In this document: piece by piece, positions 51,102-59,189 of the stretch
How positions within the stretch are numbered: the first letter of the stretch is position 1
Layout: every line of letters begins with the position of its first letter
Assembly: GCF_000718015.1 (NCBI RefSeq)
Contig: NZ_JODY01000022.1
Span: forward strand, 1-64,000
DNA length: 64,000 nucleotides
Direction: 5' to 3'
DNA from: Streptomyces catenulae
Lineage (GTDB): Bacteria; Actinomycetota; Actinomycetes; Streptomycetales; Streptomycetaceae
The notes under the pieces: generated by a model
What the model was told of the DNA's origin: nothing
The model's database searches: none
The model's input: only the letters and a program-made list of their open reading frames with translations
Translations under genes and position numbers: made by a program

Positions 51102-53591
51102 TTACGCGGCGTGGGCGTACTTATCGAAGATGCCGGGACCGGACGGCGCCGCGTCGTCCACGGCCGGACGGACGCCTACGAGCGCGATGCCCTTGTTGGT
51201 CTTCTTGCGGACAACCCCGCGCTCCTCCATGGCTCCGAAGAACGCGCGCCGGGTCCACCGCTCCTTGAGCGGGAGGTTTTCCGCCTCACACCAGTCGAGA
51301 TACGCGTTGAACGCGTCCCCACCCGGCATCTGGGCTGCCTCGTAGCGTTCAAGCACACCGGGGAAGAAGCCGCTCAGCGCATCGGAGGTCTCCCGGTAGT
51401 CCCGCGTGGCCTCCGCGATGACGGGTGGGTCCTGAAGCCCTCCCTCGTACCACTCCATCGCACCCCGGACCGCCCACGCGGCAATGCCCTCCGCCTCAGC
51501 CATGAGCTTCTGGTCAAGGTAGGGGTCACGCTCCTCCGGGGCGAACCACCGCGTGAACGGCAGCATTTTCACCCGGCGCCACAGACCTTCATCCTGACCA
51601 CGGAAGCGGGGGCGGTGGTTCGTGGAAAGGACGATAAGGAAGCTGGGCTTGAATTCGAAAAACTCTTGCCTCATGAACCTCGCGGACACCATGTCCTTAC
51701 CGGACGTGCGCTTGAGGATCGCTTCCGACATCGGCTTACCGCTCTCGCCTTCGCTCGCCATCACGAGCCGGCTCCCCCTCAGCCCGGCGATATCGTTGGG
51801 AATTCCCCCGCTGGGCCGCTCCTCGAAGGTGGCGAACGCGGTCGTTTTCGTGACCGCCCTGAAAACACTGGTGAGCGTGTCCGTCGCCACCGATTTCCCG
51901 TTCGCGCCTTTCCCCCACATGACCACGAAGCACTGTTCCGCGACCGATCCTGTGATGCCGTAGCCCACGAGCCGCCGGAAGTAGTCGGCCAACTCCGGGT
52001 GCCCCGGGAAGACTTCGAGCAGAAAGCTCAGCCATCGGGGGCATTCGGCTTCGGGTCGGTAGTCGATGTCCAGCGCGTACGTGAGCATGTCGCGCTTGTC
52101 GTGCTCGCGCAGCTCCCCCGTCCGGAGGTCCACCGTTCCGTTGGCGAAGGTCAGAAGTTCCGGGTGGGCGTCGAACGCGGACGCGTCCACGTGGACGGAC
52201 GGGACCGCCCGCAGCTCCCGTATCAAGGAGTCGATGTTCCGCGTCAGCGTGAAGCCCTGAGCGGCCTTCAGGAGCCGAGCCCCGGGATCGTCCTTGGCCT
52301 CCCCGCCCTTCTCCACATGGGCGGCGCTAAGTTCAGCGGCAGCCACGGTCAGGGCGGCGCCCATGTAGTGGATGGCCTGACGGACGCGGGTGTCACCGCG
52401 CTCCCAGACCTTCCCCGTCCACATGTAGAAACCCAGCCCGGGGGCGTGCTTGATCATGCCCCGGGTGAAAGCCACCAACGAGTGAGCGTTGAGCACGTCG
52501 GACGAGCCGTAACGCTCCGCGAACTCCTTCATGAGCCGGACCGCGCGGGCGGCTTCGTCAGCGTCCGGAACGAGTGCGCCGGTGGCCCCGTCCACGAGCG
52601 CGGAGCTGGCGGGCTGGACGGGCCGGGCCGCCTTCACCGCACGGTGGAGAGCGGAGGGGAAAGCCGCCGGATCGTCCTCGCGCCACCGGGTCAGGTCGTG
52701 ACCGGCGGTGGGGATGTCCAGCACGAACACGGACACGCCGTGGGCGGCAAGGCCCTCCGCCAGGCGCTGGGTGAATCCGGCACCCGCGTCGTCGTGATCT
52801 CCGGCAACGATGACCTGGGAGCCCTTGAGCCCTTCGGCCAACTCCCTTGTCAGCTCCGGGTTCCCGGCCAGACTGGCGCCCCGCACGGCCACGGAGTCGT
52901 AGCCCACGCCCGTGGCGGTGAGCGCGTCTCCGGGCCCCTCCGCGAGGATGGTGACGCCGTACCCGCCCCCGCCGCGAAAGACGCCGTAGGCGGACCAACG
53001 CATCCCTTCGGGGTTCATCAGGCTCAGCCACCGCCCGGGACACTGCCCGGTGAGGTCCCGGCCCTGAAGCCCCCGGAGGGTGCCGGAGAAGTCCCTCAGC
53101 GGCACCGTCAGGCGCGGGTACGCCAGAAACGAGCGGGAGCGGTAGGGGAAGCCGTCGATGGTGTCCCCGTCGTCCACGCCAAGTAGGTGGTCGGCGGCCC
53201 CGTCCATGTCGAGTCCGAAGCGGCTTGCCGCGTACTGGGCGGCGCGTCCGGCGGTCTCGTCGTCCAGCCTCCGCAACAGGGTGGTGGACTCGTCCACGTA
53301 CCGGGCCAGTGCCGCAGTCTCCGCGACGCCCACGAGCTGGGGGCGCACGGATGAGACGGTCAACCCCTCCCCGCCGGAGTTGAACAGGTCCGGGAAGCGG
53401 AGCCCCACGGCCCCGATCACGTCTTCGGTCCGACAGCCAGCCCGGCAAGTGACGCGGACCTTGTGGTCATCCCCGCGCCAGATCCGAAGGGACGGGCGGG
53501 AATCGCCGTGCGCGGGGCACTGGGCGAGATAACCCCCGTCCGCCTCTTCGGTGACCTGGGAGAACCGGGCGAGCAGGTGAGTGAACAGCAT
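51102..53591 (-). CDS. phage primase-helicase
   Basis: 829 residues. N-terminal zinc-binding CPAHGDSRPSL with CRAGC, a Toprim core (VTILAEGPGDALTATGVG, VIVAGDHDDAGAGFTQRLA), then a D5-type helicase-linker and a superfamily 3 helicase with Walker A MWGKGANGKSVATD and MASEGESGKPMSEAILKRTS, VLSTNHRPRFRGQDEGLW. It primes and unwinds DNA for phage replication. ATG 53591 has GGAGG 8 bases upstream, inside the end of the 30-bp element. Confidence 0.93.
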   Translation of the reverse strand: MLFTHLLARFSQVTEEADGGYLAQCPAHGDSRPSLRIWRGDDHKVRVTCRAGCRTEDVIGAVGLRFPDLFNSGGEGLTVSSVRPQLVGVAETAALARYVDESTTLLRRLDDETAGRAAQYAASRFGLDMDGAADHLLGVDDGDTIDGFPYRSRSFLAYPRLTVPLRDFSGTLRGLQGRDLTGQCPGRWLSLMNPEGMRWSAYGVFRGGGGYGVTILAEGPGDALTATGVGYDSVAVRGASLAGNPELTRELAEGLKGSQVIVAGDHDDAGAGFTQRLAEGLAAHGVSVFVLDIPTAGHDLTRWREDDPAAFPSALHRAVKAARPVQPASSALVDGATGALVPDADEAARAVRLMKEFAERYGSSDVLNAHSLVAFTRGMIKHAPGLGFYMWTGKVWERGDTRVRQAIHYMGAALTVAAAELSAAHVEKGGEAKDDPGARLLKAAQGFTLTRNIDSLIRELRAVPSVHVDASAFDAHPELLTFANGTVDLRTGELREHDKRDMLTYALDIDYRPEAECPRWLSFLLEVFPGHPELADYFRRLVGYGITGSVAEQCFVVMWGKGANGKSVATDTLTSVFRAVTKTTAFATFEERPSGGIPNDIAGLRGSRLVMASEGESGKPMSEAILKRTSGKDMVSARFMRQEFFEFKPSFLIVLSTNHRPRFRGQDEGLWRRVKMLPFTRWFAPEERDPYLDQKLMAEAEGIAAWAVRGAMEWYEGGLQDPPVIAEATRDYRETSDALSGFFPGVLERYEAAQMPGGDAFNAYLDWCEAENLPLKERWTRRAFFGAMEERGVVRKKTNKGIALVGVRPAVDDAAPSGPGIFDKYAHAA

Positions 53592-53604
53592 GTGCGTGCC
53601 TCCT

Positions 53605-53634
53605 TCACCCGGTCTCTGGGGCGCGGATTGCCCG
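53605..53634 (-). promoter_or_regulatory. 30-bp phage element, copy b
   Basis: TCACCCGGTCTCTGG then GGCGCGGATTGCCCG, 13 bases before the start of the primase-helicase gene. Invariant positions match the other five copies. Confidence 0.7.
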
Positions 53635-53636
53635 CG

Positions 53637-54140
53637 CTAGAGCCGGGCGCGGAGGTCCGCCACGAGCTGGGCGAAGCGCGCCAAATCGGTGGTCAGGTAC
53701 CACCGGGTGGAGTCGAGACCGCGCACCGTCGGCGCGAAGGCGTACCGCTCCCGCATCTCCCGCGTGGACACCCCCAGCGCGACACGCACCCGCGTCCACG
53801 TCCGTACTCCCAAGTGCACGCGCGCCAGGCGGACGTTGGCCCGCCGGACCTTGTGGACCACCACGCCGTACGGGTAGCCCGCGTGGTGCGCCTCAACGTG
53901 CGCCTGCCGGAGCCACGTGGGGACCGCCGGGGACTTCACGTCCTTGCACTCCAGGACGAAGGGCGGACAGTGCACGTCGCCCACGTCCTTGGCGCCTTCC
54001 TGGGCTGCCCGCCGGACGTTGAGGGCAGAGAAGATGTCCTTGAGCCTGCCCGTCTCGTCCACGAGCCCCAGCGCTTCGTTGAGGTGATCCCGGACGGCGG
54101 ACTCCCAGGCCGTTCCCCGGACTTTCGCCGGGTTAGCCAC
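53637..54140 (-). CDS. PD-(D/E)XK-like nuclease, Holliday-resolvase-like
   Basis: 167 residues. TAWESAVRDHLNEALGLVDE starts the fold, and GAKDVGDVHCPPFVLECKDV gives a D-x(8-10)-ECK active-site pattern, as in PD-(D/E)XK nucleases and Holliday junction resolvases. The C-terminal half is beta-rich with many Arg. I choose GTG 54140 because it overlaps the stop of the tiny upstream gene (8-base overlap). The exact substrate is an inference. Confidence 0.65.
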   Translation of the reverse strand: MANPAKVRGTAWESAVRDHLNEALGLVDETGRLKDIFSALNVRRAAQEGAKDVGDVHCPPFVLECKDVKSPAVPTWLRQAHVEAHHAGYPYGVVVHKVRRANVRLARVHLGVRTWTRVRVALGVSTREMRERYAFAPTVRGLDSTRWYLTTDLARFAQLVADLRARL

Positions 54141-54312
54141 GTACCCACCGCGCGTCCGCGCCACGGCACACCGCATGGGCCACCGCGTCCATGTACCGGC
54201 CCCAGTCCCGGCGATCCGACACCCCGGGCGCAAGCCACAGCGTGTCCCCCACCTCCAGGGCGCAGAGGTCCCCCAGCGCCGGAGCGCTCGTCTTTGTGAT
54301 GCCTACTTCCAT
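54133..54312 (-). CDS. small phage protein, first gene after a palindrome
   Basis: 59 residues: SAPALGDLCALEVGDTLWLA, DRRDWGRYMDAVAHAVCRGA, ending RWVRG. AGGGGGAGGA lies directly before ATG 54312, and the stop overlaps the nuclease start by 8 bases, good signs of translation. The palindrome copy 2 ends 11 bases upstream. No family known. Confidence 0.65.
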   Translation of the reverse strand: MEVGITKTSAPALGDLCALEVGDTLWLAPGVSDRRDWGRYMDAVAHAVCRGADARWVRG

Positions 54313-54322
54313 TCCTCCCCCT

Positions 54323-54348
54323 TCAAGCGACTCACGTGAGTCGCTTGG
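54323..54348. repeat. inter-operon palindrome, copy 2
   Basis: A perfect 24-base palindrome (54324-54347) with half-site CAAGCGACTCAC. It separates the terminator of the upstream operon from the start of gene 54312. Confidence 0.9.
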
Positions 54349-54355
54349 AAACGCC

Positions 54356-54398
54356 GAAGGGCCGGAGCGGCAACCCAGTGGGTTCCGTCCGGCCCTTC
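54356..54398 (-). terminator. terminator of gene 54690-54406
   Basis: GAAGGGCCGGA (54356-54366) pairs perfectly with TCCGGCCCTTC (54388-54398), 8 bases past the stop. Confidence 0.85.
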
Positions 54399-54405
54399 CG
54401 TGTGG

Positions 54406-54690
54406 CTACGCGTCGCGCTCGCCTGTCACGTTGGACAGGCACAGCCGTGCGTGTTCGTTCGAGATCCATTCCTTCCGGAGACGCTTACGCGGCACGAAGC
54501 CGGATTCCGTCCCGGTGGGCTGGACGAGCAGCATGGGGCGAAGGATGCCTTCCACCCGGCGCACGGTGACCTTCTCAATGATCGCGTCGGCCAGGCGGAC
54601 GCGGTTGCCCTGTCGGGCGCCGTACGTGATCAGGTCTCCCCGGTACAGCTCGTTGCCCGCGTAGTCGGAGACCGTCCCGCGTCTACCCAT
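54406..54690 (-). CDS. hypothetical phage protein
   Basis: 94 residues, mainly beta: NELYRGDLITYGARQGNRVR, ADAIIEKVTVRRVEGILRPM, LVQPTGTESGFVPRKRLRKE. The pattern of a small SH3-like barrel is possible. ATG 54690 overlaps the stop of the upstream gene by 8 bases. Function unknown. Confidence 0.7.
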   Translation of the reverse strand: MGRRGTVSDYAGNELYRGDLITYGARQGNRVRLADAIIEKVTVRRVEGILRPMLLVQPTGTESGFVPRKRLRKEWISNEHARLCLSNVTGERDA

Positions 54691-54877
54691 AGACGAACTC
54701 CTCTTCGTCCACGCCGAAGCGTCGGCGGCGCTCACTGATGACGTGCGGGATCTCGCCCGGCTTCCACTCCCAGAGGGGGGCCTTGACCGCCGGGTCCGGC
54801 AGGAACCGAAGGAGCGTGGCGAATTCCCCGGTCCCCGCCTTCGTGGTCAGGAACGAGCCGGGCAGATACCCGCTCAA
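54683..54877 (-). CDS. small phage protein
   Basis: 64 residues: SGYLPGSFLTTKAGTGEFAT, LLRFLPDPAVKAPLWEWKPG, EIPHVISERRRRFGVDEEEF. TTG 54877 overlaps the TGA of the RDF gene (TTGA), with GGAGG 4 bases before it. Unknown function; coupled to the RDF-like gene. Confidence 0.7.
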   Translation of the reverse strand: MSGYLPGSFLTTKAGTGEFATLLRFLPDPAVKAPLWEWKPGEIPHVISERRRRFGVDEEEFVYG

Positions 54878-55578
54878 CGAGCCTCCGCAATCGCGTCGTT
54901 GTACGAGCCCAGGACCTGAATCACGGGCTTGCGGAAGTCCACCTTCTCCCCGGCGCCGTTGATGAAGCTGACGTGCTCCAGGGTCAGCCGGCACAGGGCT
55001 TCACCCTCGACCGCGTCAAGCGCGTCCTTGACCTCGTGGATAACCTCCGCGAGCGTCCACGCCGACGCGATGAGCTTGCCCTTGCCCAGCTCGTAGTCAT
55101 GGGCCAGACGGAAGGTGACGTTGATGGACGGGGCCGGGCCGATGCCCTGGCGGGCCATCTCCTTGCGCTCGCTCATGAGCTTCGGGCAGCCGCACGGCTC
55201 CCCCTTGCGCTCCGGCGGGGACAGGAAGCTCACCCCGTCGCACTCGTGGACCGGACCGGTCCGGCCCCACAGGATGAGCTTGTCCTCAATGGCCTTGCTG
55301 CCGGAAAGGACGATCTCCACGGACGGGGTGTCCGTGAGGATCTGGAGGTTCATTTCCTTCGTGGGGTCGTACTCCTCGACGGAGCCGCCCAGGAGCTGGG
55401 CCACCGCGTCGGCTACGACCGGATCACCAGTCAGCACACGCCAGTTGGCGAGGCTGACGGGCTTCTTGTTGACCACCATGCCGGACCGGAACTGAAACAC
55501 GTAGTCGTTGCTGAACTCGTGTTCCGGCTTCGGCTTCGGCTTCGCGTCCGGGTCGGTGGCGAAAATCTGGAGCGCCAT
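54874..55578 (-). CDS. recombination directionality factor, phiC31 Gp3-like
   Basis: 234 residues. The start MALQIFATDPDAKPKPKPEH, the middle GEPCGCPKLMSERKEMARQG with IGPAPSINVTFRLA, and the end KPVIQVLGSYNDAIAEAR match, from memory, the Gp3 protein of phiC31, which lets the serine integrase excise the prophage. No alignment was run. Its presence implies a large serine integrase elsewhere in the element. ATG 55578 with GGGGGATAG upstream; the 30-bp element copy c is 60 bases before. Confidence 0.75.
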   Translation of the reverse strand: MALQIFATDPDAKPKPKPEHEFSNDYVFQFRSGMVVNKKPVSLANWRVLTGDPVVADAVAQLLGGSVEEYDPTKEMNLQILTDTPSVEIVLSGSKAIEDKLILWGRTGPVHECDGVSFLSPPERKGEPCGCPKLMSERKEMARQGIGPAPSINVTFRLAHDYELGKGKLIASAWTLAEVIHEVKDALDAVEGEALCRLTLEHVSFINGAGEKVDFRKPVIQVLGSYNDAIAEAR

Positions 55579-55638
55579 GCGCTATCCCCCTGGGTGTCTG
55601 CTGATCAGGGGGAAGAGCGGAGCGCCGCCCGTCCCCCT

Positions 55639-55668
55639 TCACTCGGGGTCTAGGGGGCCGATTGCCCA
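55639..55668 (-). promoter_or_regulatory. 30-bp phage element, copy c
   Basis: TCACTCGGGGTCTAG then GGGGCCGATTGCCCA, 60 bases before the RDF-like gene. Confidence 0.7.
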
Positions 55669-55688
55669 CAGCCTGGGGATAACGAAAA

Positions 55689-55716
55689 GCCCCCGGCAAC
55701 CGAAGTCACCGGGGGC
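55689..55716 (-). terminator. terminator of the exonuclease gene
   Basis: GCCCCCGG (55689-55696) pairs perfectly with CCGGGGGC (55709-55716), 6 bases after the stop at 55722, followed on the minus strand by TTTTCG. Confidence 0.8.
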
Positions 55717-55721
55717 GGGTG

Positions 55722-56561
55722 CTACTTGGCGCGCCGCTGGGTGCCCGTCACGAGTTGGTCCGTGGCCTGGGCGATGACCCGGCCGATGACCTTCTTGGAC
55801 AGTTCACGGTCCCAATCAAGGACCCGAAGCAGGGTGAGGAACACGCGGAAGATCTCCTCATCGATGCGGACCGGCTGAAAGGTCCACGTCTCGTCCGTGA
55901 TGTGGAGGACGCACGCACCGTCGAACTCCGGCATGGCCGCGCTCACGCCCTGCGGGTCGATGATGCGATCAGCATGGGCGTACGCGGCCATCTGAAGCGC
56001 CACGTCCGGGTAGATGCTCCGGCTCGTCTTCCAGTCCACGATCACGGTGTGACGCGTGCCGGAGCGGTCCGGGGTCAGCTCCCCCTCCTCGTCCAGCCAC
56101 ACGTTGAGGATCGCGTCGAAGCTCCCGGCATAGGCGTATTGATCACTCCATGCCACGTCTTCGGCGCGAACGAGTTCGGGGTTGACCGCCTCAAGGAACT
56201 CCGCGAAGTGGTCGCGGTAGGGCTCAAGGTCCGGGTGGACGCGCCCCAGGGCCTCACCCCGGATCATGCGCTCAAACAGGTCGTGCGCGTCGCTGCCCAG
56301 GTCGGCGCGGCGCTTCGTGTACCGTCTGGCGGCGCCCTTCAGGTAGTCAACGGCGCCCTGGCGGTCGCGCTCCGCCATCTGCCGGACGAACGGCAAGGAG
56401 TCAACGGCCAGCTCCGCCACCATCCGGGCGTTCCAGAACGCGAGAAACGGCTTGGGCAGCATACTGAGGACGGACGTAACACCGGGGACCTTGAGGTCAG
56501 GCTTTTCGGGGTCGAAGTAGAAGCGGCTCCCGCTTCGGCTGATGGTGCGGATCTGGCCCAT
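55722..56561 (-). CDS. Cas4/RecB-like PD-(D/E)XK exonuclease
   Basis: 279 residues. VPGVTSVLSMLPKPFLAFWN, a helical region with GSDAHDLFERMIRGE, then the nuclease core YAGSFDAIL and HTVIVDWKTSRSIYPDVALQ MAAYA: the Asp, Asp-x-Lys and Q-x3-Y motifs of RecB-family nucleases. It should process DNA ends for phage recombination or replication. This is a phage-type exonuclease and is not linked to the CRISPR-like array 15 kb away. ATG 56561; element copy d lies 34 bases before. Confidence 0.85.
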   Translation of the reverse strand: MGQIRTISRSGSRFYFDPEKPDLKVPGVTSVLSMLPKPFLAFWNARMVAELAVDSLPFVRQMAERDRQGAVDYLKGAARRYTKRRADLGSDAHDLFERMIRGEALGRVHPDLEPYRDHFAEFLEAVNPELVRAEDVAWSDQYAYAGSFDAILNVWLDEEGELTPDRSGTRHTVIVDWKTSRSIYPDVALQMAAYAHADRIIDPQGVSAAMPEFDGACVLHITDETWTFQPVRIDEEIFRVFLTLLRVLDWDRELSKKVIGRVIAQATDQLVTGTQRRAK

Positions 56562-56595
56562 GGGCCGGGCCCCCTTCAGGCTCGTGGTGAGTGGT

Positions 56596-56625
56596 ACACC
56601 ACGGGTCTGGGGAGCGCATTGCCCA
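56596..56625 (-). promoter_or_regulatory. 30-bp phage element, copy d
   Basis: ACACCACGGGTCTGG then GGAGCGCATTGCCCA, upstream of the exonuclease gene. The remaining gap to 56760 has no gene. Confidence 0.65.
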
Positions 56626-56761
56626 GGCGGTGACGGAGTGATGCGGTGGCGCGGTCTCCGGGATGTCCTCTACTTGTTGGTGGTTGGGTCTCTGCCCGGT
56701 ACCAACCTCTTCTTCATTCCGGCACTTCGTCACCCGACCGCCGAAGCGGTCCGAACGCAGC

Positions 56762-56799
56762 GAAGCCCCGCCGGTCCGCAGAGAGACCGACGGGGCTTC
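56762..56799 (-). terminator. terminator of gene 58077-56812
   Basis: GAAGCCCCG (56762-56770) pairs with CGGGGCTTC (56791-56799), extended inside by CGGTC/GACCG, 12 bases after the stop. Confidence 0.85.
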
Positions 56800-56811
56800 G
56801 GAAGGCGTAGT

Positions 56812-58077
56812 TCAGATCTGGTCGGCAAGTTCCTGGGCACGTGCCGCGAGCGCCTTGAGGCGGGTGCGGACCTTGCGCTTCTGGTGCCCGTTGAGCTTCG
56901 CCGCGTTCTTCTCCGCCTTCTCCAACTCCGCCGTGATCGTGGTGAAGTAGTTCTCAAGGCGGGCTTCAGGCGTCAGCCGGGATTCGTCGGCTCCCCTCAG
57001 CGCGGCCCGCCGCTCCCGCTCCAGCTCCGTACGGCCCTTGCGAGGGAGTTCGATCCCCTTGGACGCGTACAGTCCGTAGACCGCCTCTGTGAGGCTTGCG
57101 GGGCTCTCCTCCGTCTCCTTCTCTTTCGCTTTCAGGTACGCGTCAGCGGCCTCCGGGTAGTGCTTCTGGACCTCTTCGAGTCCCGCTTCCTTGTCCGCGT
57201 CCAGCCCCCGCAGGTACCCGACGAGAACGTCACTGTTCTTGTTGCGGACCGCGCGCTTGAGCGACTTAAGGACCTCCGCCTTGTCCTCATCGTCGTCGGC
57301 GATCTGCTCCGCCACCTCCGCATAGACCAGCGCGGCGGTGTTGCGCGTGTACTTCTGATGAGCGATCAGGTCCGGGAGTTCGAAGGTGTTGAGCGACTTC
57401 TTCCGCATGGCCAACTGGAGTTCGGAGACCTTCTCCGCGATCTTCTTGGCCTCAACGCCCAGGTTGACGGCCGACGACACATGGGCGGACGCCTCAGAGA
57501 TCAGCGCGGCCACGTCCGCCGGGATGACGAGCGGTTCCCCGTCGCCTTCGTCGTCGCCTTCGTCGTCGCCTTCGTCGTCGTCTTCGTCGCCCCCGCCTGT
57601 GGTGCCCGGGATGGCTACCTCTGCACCCTTGGCCCCCTCCGCCTCCGCGCCGCCCTGGGGCTCGCCCCCGGCGGGAAGCTGCGGTTGGAGAGCTACCTTG
57701 AGATCGTCACGCAGATCAGTGCGAAGGTGGACCGACCCCTTGCCCTTGAGCGTCTTGAGAAGCCCCTCAGTCTCCTCAACGATTTCAGCAATGGCGCTCT
57801 CGTCCGCGCCGTTGGCAACCATGGCGCGGATGCGCTCCAGGTTGCCGTTGACCGTGTCCTTGATCGCGTCGTTGGCGGTCATCTCGTATTTCTCCCCGGT
57901 GTCGCGGTTCTCGATGGTGATCTCAAGGTCCGACTCACGCATGCGAGCGGTTCGGAACATGTCCAGTGCTCCTCGATGCGCTCCCCCTTCGTCGGCATAC
58001 GGGGTCGCACCTTTGGTGCCCGATCCGCCCCAGACGTACGACAGGCGCCACGGCAGGCGCTGACCCTTCTTCGGCAT
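56812..58077 (-). CDS. large phage protein of unknown function with acidic repeat
   Basis: 421 residues, highly charged and mostly helical. An N-terminal LEITIENRDTGEKYEMTAND, a Gly/Ala linker, an acidic run built from DDEG repeats (about residues 163-177, a 12-base tandem in the DNA at 57548-57590), then helices (VNLGVEAKKIAEKVSELQLA, KSLKRAVRNKNSDVLVGYLR) and a Lys/Arg-rich coiled-coil end. It stands between the nuclease and kinase genes. I do not recognise it. ATG 58077 with AAAGGCA before it; palindrome copy 3 lies about 95 bases upstream. Confidence 0.8.
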   Translation of the reverse strand: MPKKGQRLPWRLSYVWGGSGTKGATPYADEGGAHRGALDMFRTARMRESDLEITIENRDTGEKYEMTANDAIKDTVNGNLERIRAMVANGADESAIAEIVEETEGLLKTLKGKGSVHLRTDLRDDLKVALQPQLPAGGEPQGGAEAEGAKGAEVAIPGTTGGGDEDDDEGDDEGDDEGDGEPLVIPADVAALISEASAHVSSAVNLGVEAKKIAEKVSELQLAMRKKSLNTFELPDLIAHQKYTRNTAALVYAEVAEQIADDDEDKAEVLKSLKRAVRNKNSDVLVGYLRGLDADKEAGLEEVQKHYPEAADAYLKAKEKETEESPASLTEAVYGLYASKGIELPRKGRTELERERRAALRGADESRLTPEARLENYFTTITAELEKAEKNAAKLNGHQKRKVRTRLKALAARAQELADQI

Positions 58078-58171
58078 GACTGCCTTTCTGAGAAACGATC
58101 ACGTCCCGCGATCCCCCCGGGTCGTGTTTTCAGAAAACCGTAGCAGCAACCCGTGTGCCGCGTAGCCGTGT

Positions 58172-58197
58172 TCAAGCGACTCGCGTGAGTCACTTGG
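58172..58197. repeat. inter-operon palindrome, copy 3
   Basis: TCAAGCGACTCGC then GTGAGTCACTTGG: the same half-site as copy 2, with two changes that weaken the right arm. Lies between a terminator and the upstream region of gene 58077. Confidence 0.85.
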
Positions 58198-58204
58198 GTA
58201 CGCA

Positions 58205-58239
58205 GAAAGCCCCTCACCCGGGAAGGGTGAGGGGCTTTC
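58205..58239 (-). terminator. terminator of the dNMP kinase gene
   Basis: A perfect 15-bp stem (58205-58219 with 58225-58239), 5-base loop, 5 bases after the stop at 58245. Confidence 0.9.
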
Positions 58240-58244
58240 TTCGG

Positions 58245-58823
58245 TCACTGGTAGGTGACGAGCCGGTCAGCTGCACAGTGCAGCTCAGCCAGGGGGCCGG
58301 CGTTGGTGAGCGTCATGTCCGCCGGGTAGGCGTCAAGCTCCGTTTCGCTCTCGTGGGCCGCGTTGACGCCCAGGTGCGGAGTGGCGGGGCGGTTCACCCG
58401 AACGAGCGTGAAGCCCCGGTTCTTCAGGGCCTCACACTCGTTGACGTGCCTCACGTCGGTCACGACCACCGGGAGGTTCCAGGCGTCGGCCACGGACACC
58501 CGGTCCATGGCGAGATTCACCCAGTAGCCCGGGTCCTGCTTGCGCACCGCCGACCCCATGCGCTGAAGCGTGCGCCGGATCTCCGGGCTTCGGCGCTTGG
58601 CCCGGTCCCAGCCGAAGCGGTTGACCACGTCGGACAGGCGAACCGGGACGGGCCCGAACCCGGCGGGCTCGTAGGTGACGACCGGGTCCACGCGGAGGGC
58701 CATCTCCTTGAGCGGGTCAGCGAAGGCCACCCGCGTGAACGCCCACCGGCGGACGAGCCGGCGCCCGATCTCGTCCTTGCCCGCCCCGGCCCGGCCCATG
58801 AGTGCGATGTGTCGGTACGTCAT
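58245..58823 (-). CDS. deoxynucleoside monophosphate kinase
   Basis: 192 residues. P-loop IALMGRAGAGKDEIGRRLV, then VAFADPLKEMALRVDP and LQRMGSAVRKQDPGYWVNLA, and VVVTDVRHVNECEALKNRG: the phage dNMP kinase family (phiC31 Gp10-like from memory). It supplies dNDPs for phage DNA. ATG 58823 with GGGGA 6 bases before; element copy e lies 25 bases upstream. Confidence 0.88.
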   Translation of the reverse strand: MTYRHIALMGRAGAGKDEIGRRLVRRWAFTRVAFADPLKEMALRVDPVVTYEPAGFGPVPVRLSDVVNRFGWDRAKRRSPEIRRTLQRMGSAVRKQDPGYWVNLAMDRVSVADAWNLPVVVTDVRHVNECEALKNRGFTLVRVNRPATPHLGVNAAHESETELDAYPADMTLTNAGPLAELHCAADRLVTYQ

Positions 58824-58848
58824 CCCAGTCCCCTTCGGTGGAGTGCTC

Positions 58849-58878
58849 TCACCGGGGGTCTGGGGTGCCGATTGCCTA
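58849..58878 (-). promoter_or_regulatory. 30-bp phage element, copy e
   Basis: TCACCGGGGGTCTGG then GGTGCCGATTGCCTA, upstream of the kinase gene; its far end overlaps the stop of the holin-like gene. Confidence 0.7.
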
Positions 58879-59082
58879 CGCCCGGTACTGGGTGGTGTAG
58901 GCGGCCTGGGTCTTGCGGTCCTCCAGGCGCTGGACTGCCTCACCGGTACCCAGCACCGCCGCGACCACGCCCAGGATGAGCGCGGACGGCAGCGACGGGA
59001 CGAAGTGGGCCACGAGCGCGAGAACTGCCACGGCCACGGTGTAGATCCGGGCAGCGTGCTTCTGTACGAACTCCACGATCAT
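58876..59082 (-). CDS. small two-helix membrane protein, holin candidate
   Basis: 68 residues: a charged start (MIVEFVQKHAARI), two membrane helices (YTVAVAVLALVAHFV and LPSALILGVVAAVLGTGEAV) and a charged end (RLEDRKTQAAYTTQYRA). It lies directly after the endolysin gene. Size, topology and place suggest the holin that frees the endolysin, but there is no sequence proof. ATG 59082 has GGGGGT upstream. Confidence 0.7.
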   Translation of the reverse strand: MIVEFVQKHAARIYTVAVAVLALVAHFVPSLPSALILGVVAAVLGTGEAVQRLEDRKTQAAYTTQYRA

Positions 59083-59189
59083 GCGGGTACCCCCTGTTGT
59101 TGCTGTGTGTGATGGTGTGCGCCGCGTCGTGGGCAGGCTCGTCCACGGCCGGGCTCGTGTGCCGCTCCTGGCGGCACGCTGGGTAGCGG

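Noticed and set aside
50985..53186. Plus-strand ORF of 733 codons antisense to the primase-helicase
   Set aside because: Mirror of a real gene with zinc, Toprim and SF3 motifs; no family features of its own.
56497..56733. 78-codon minus-strand ORF overlapping the exonuclease start
   Set aside because: Crosses the 30-bp element and the conserved start of the exonuclease in another frame.
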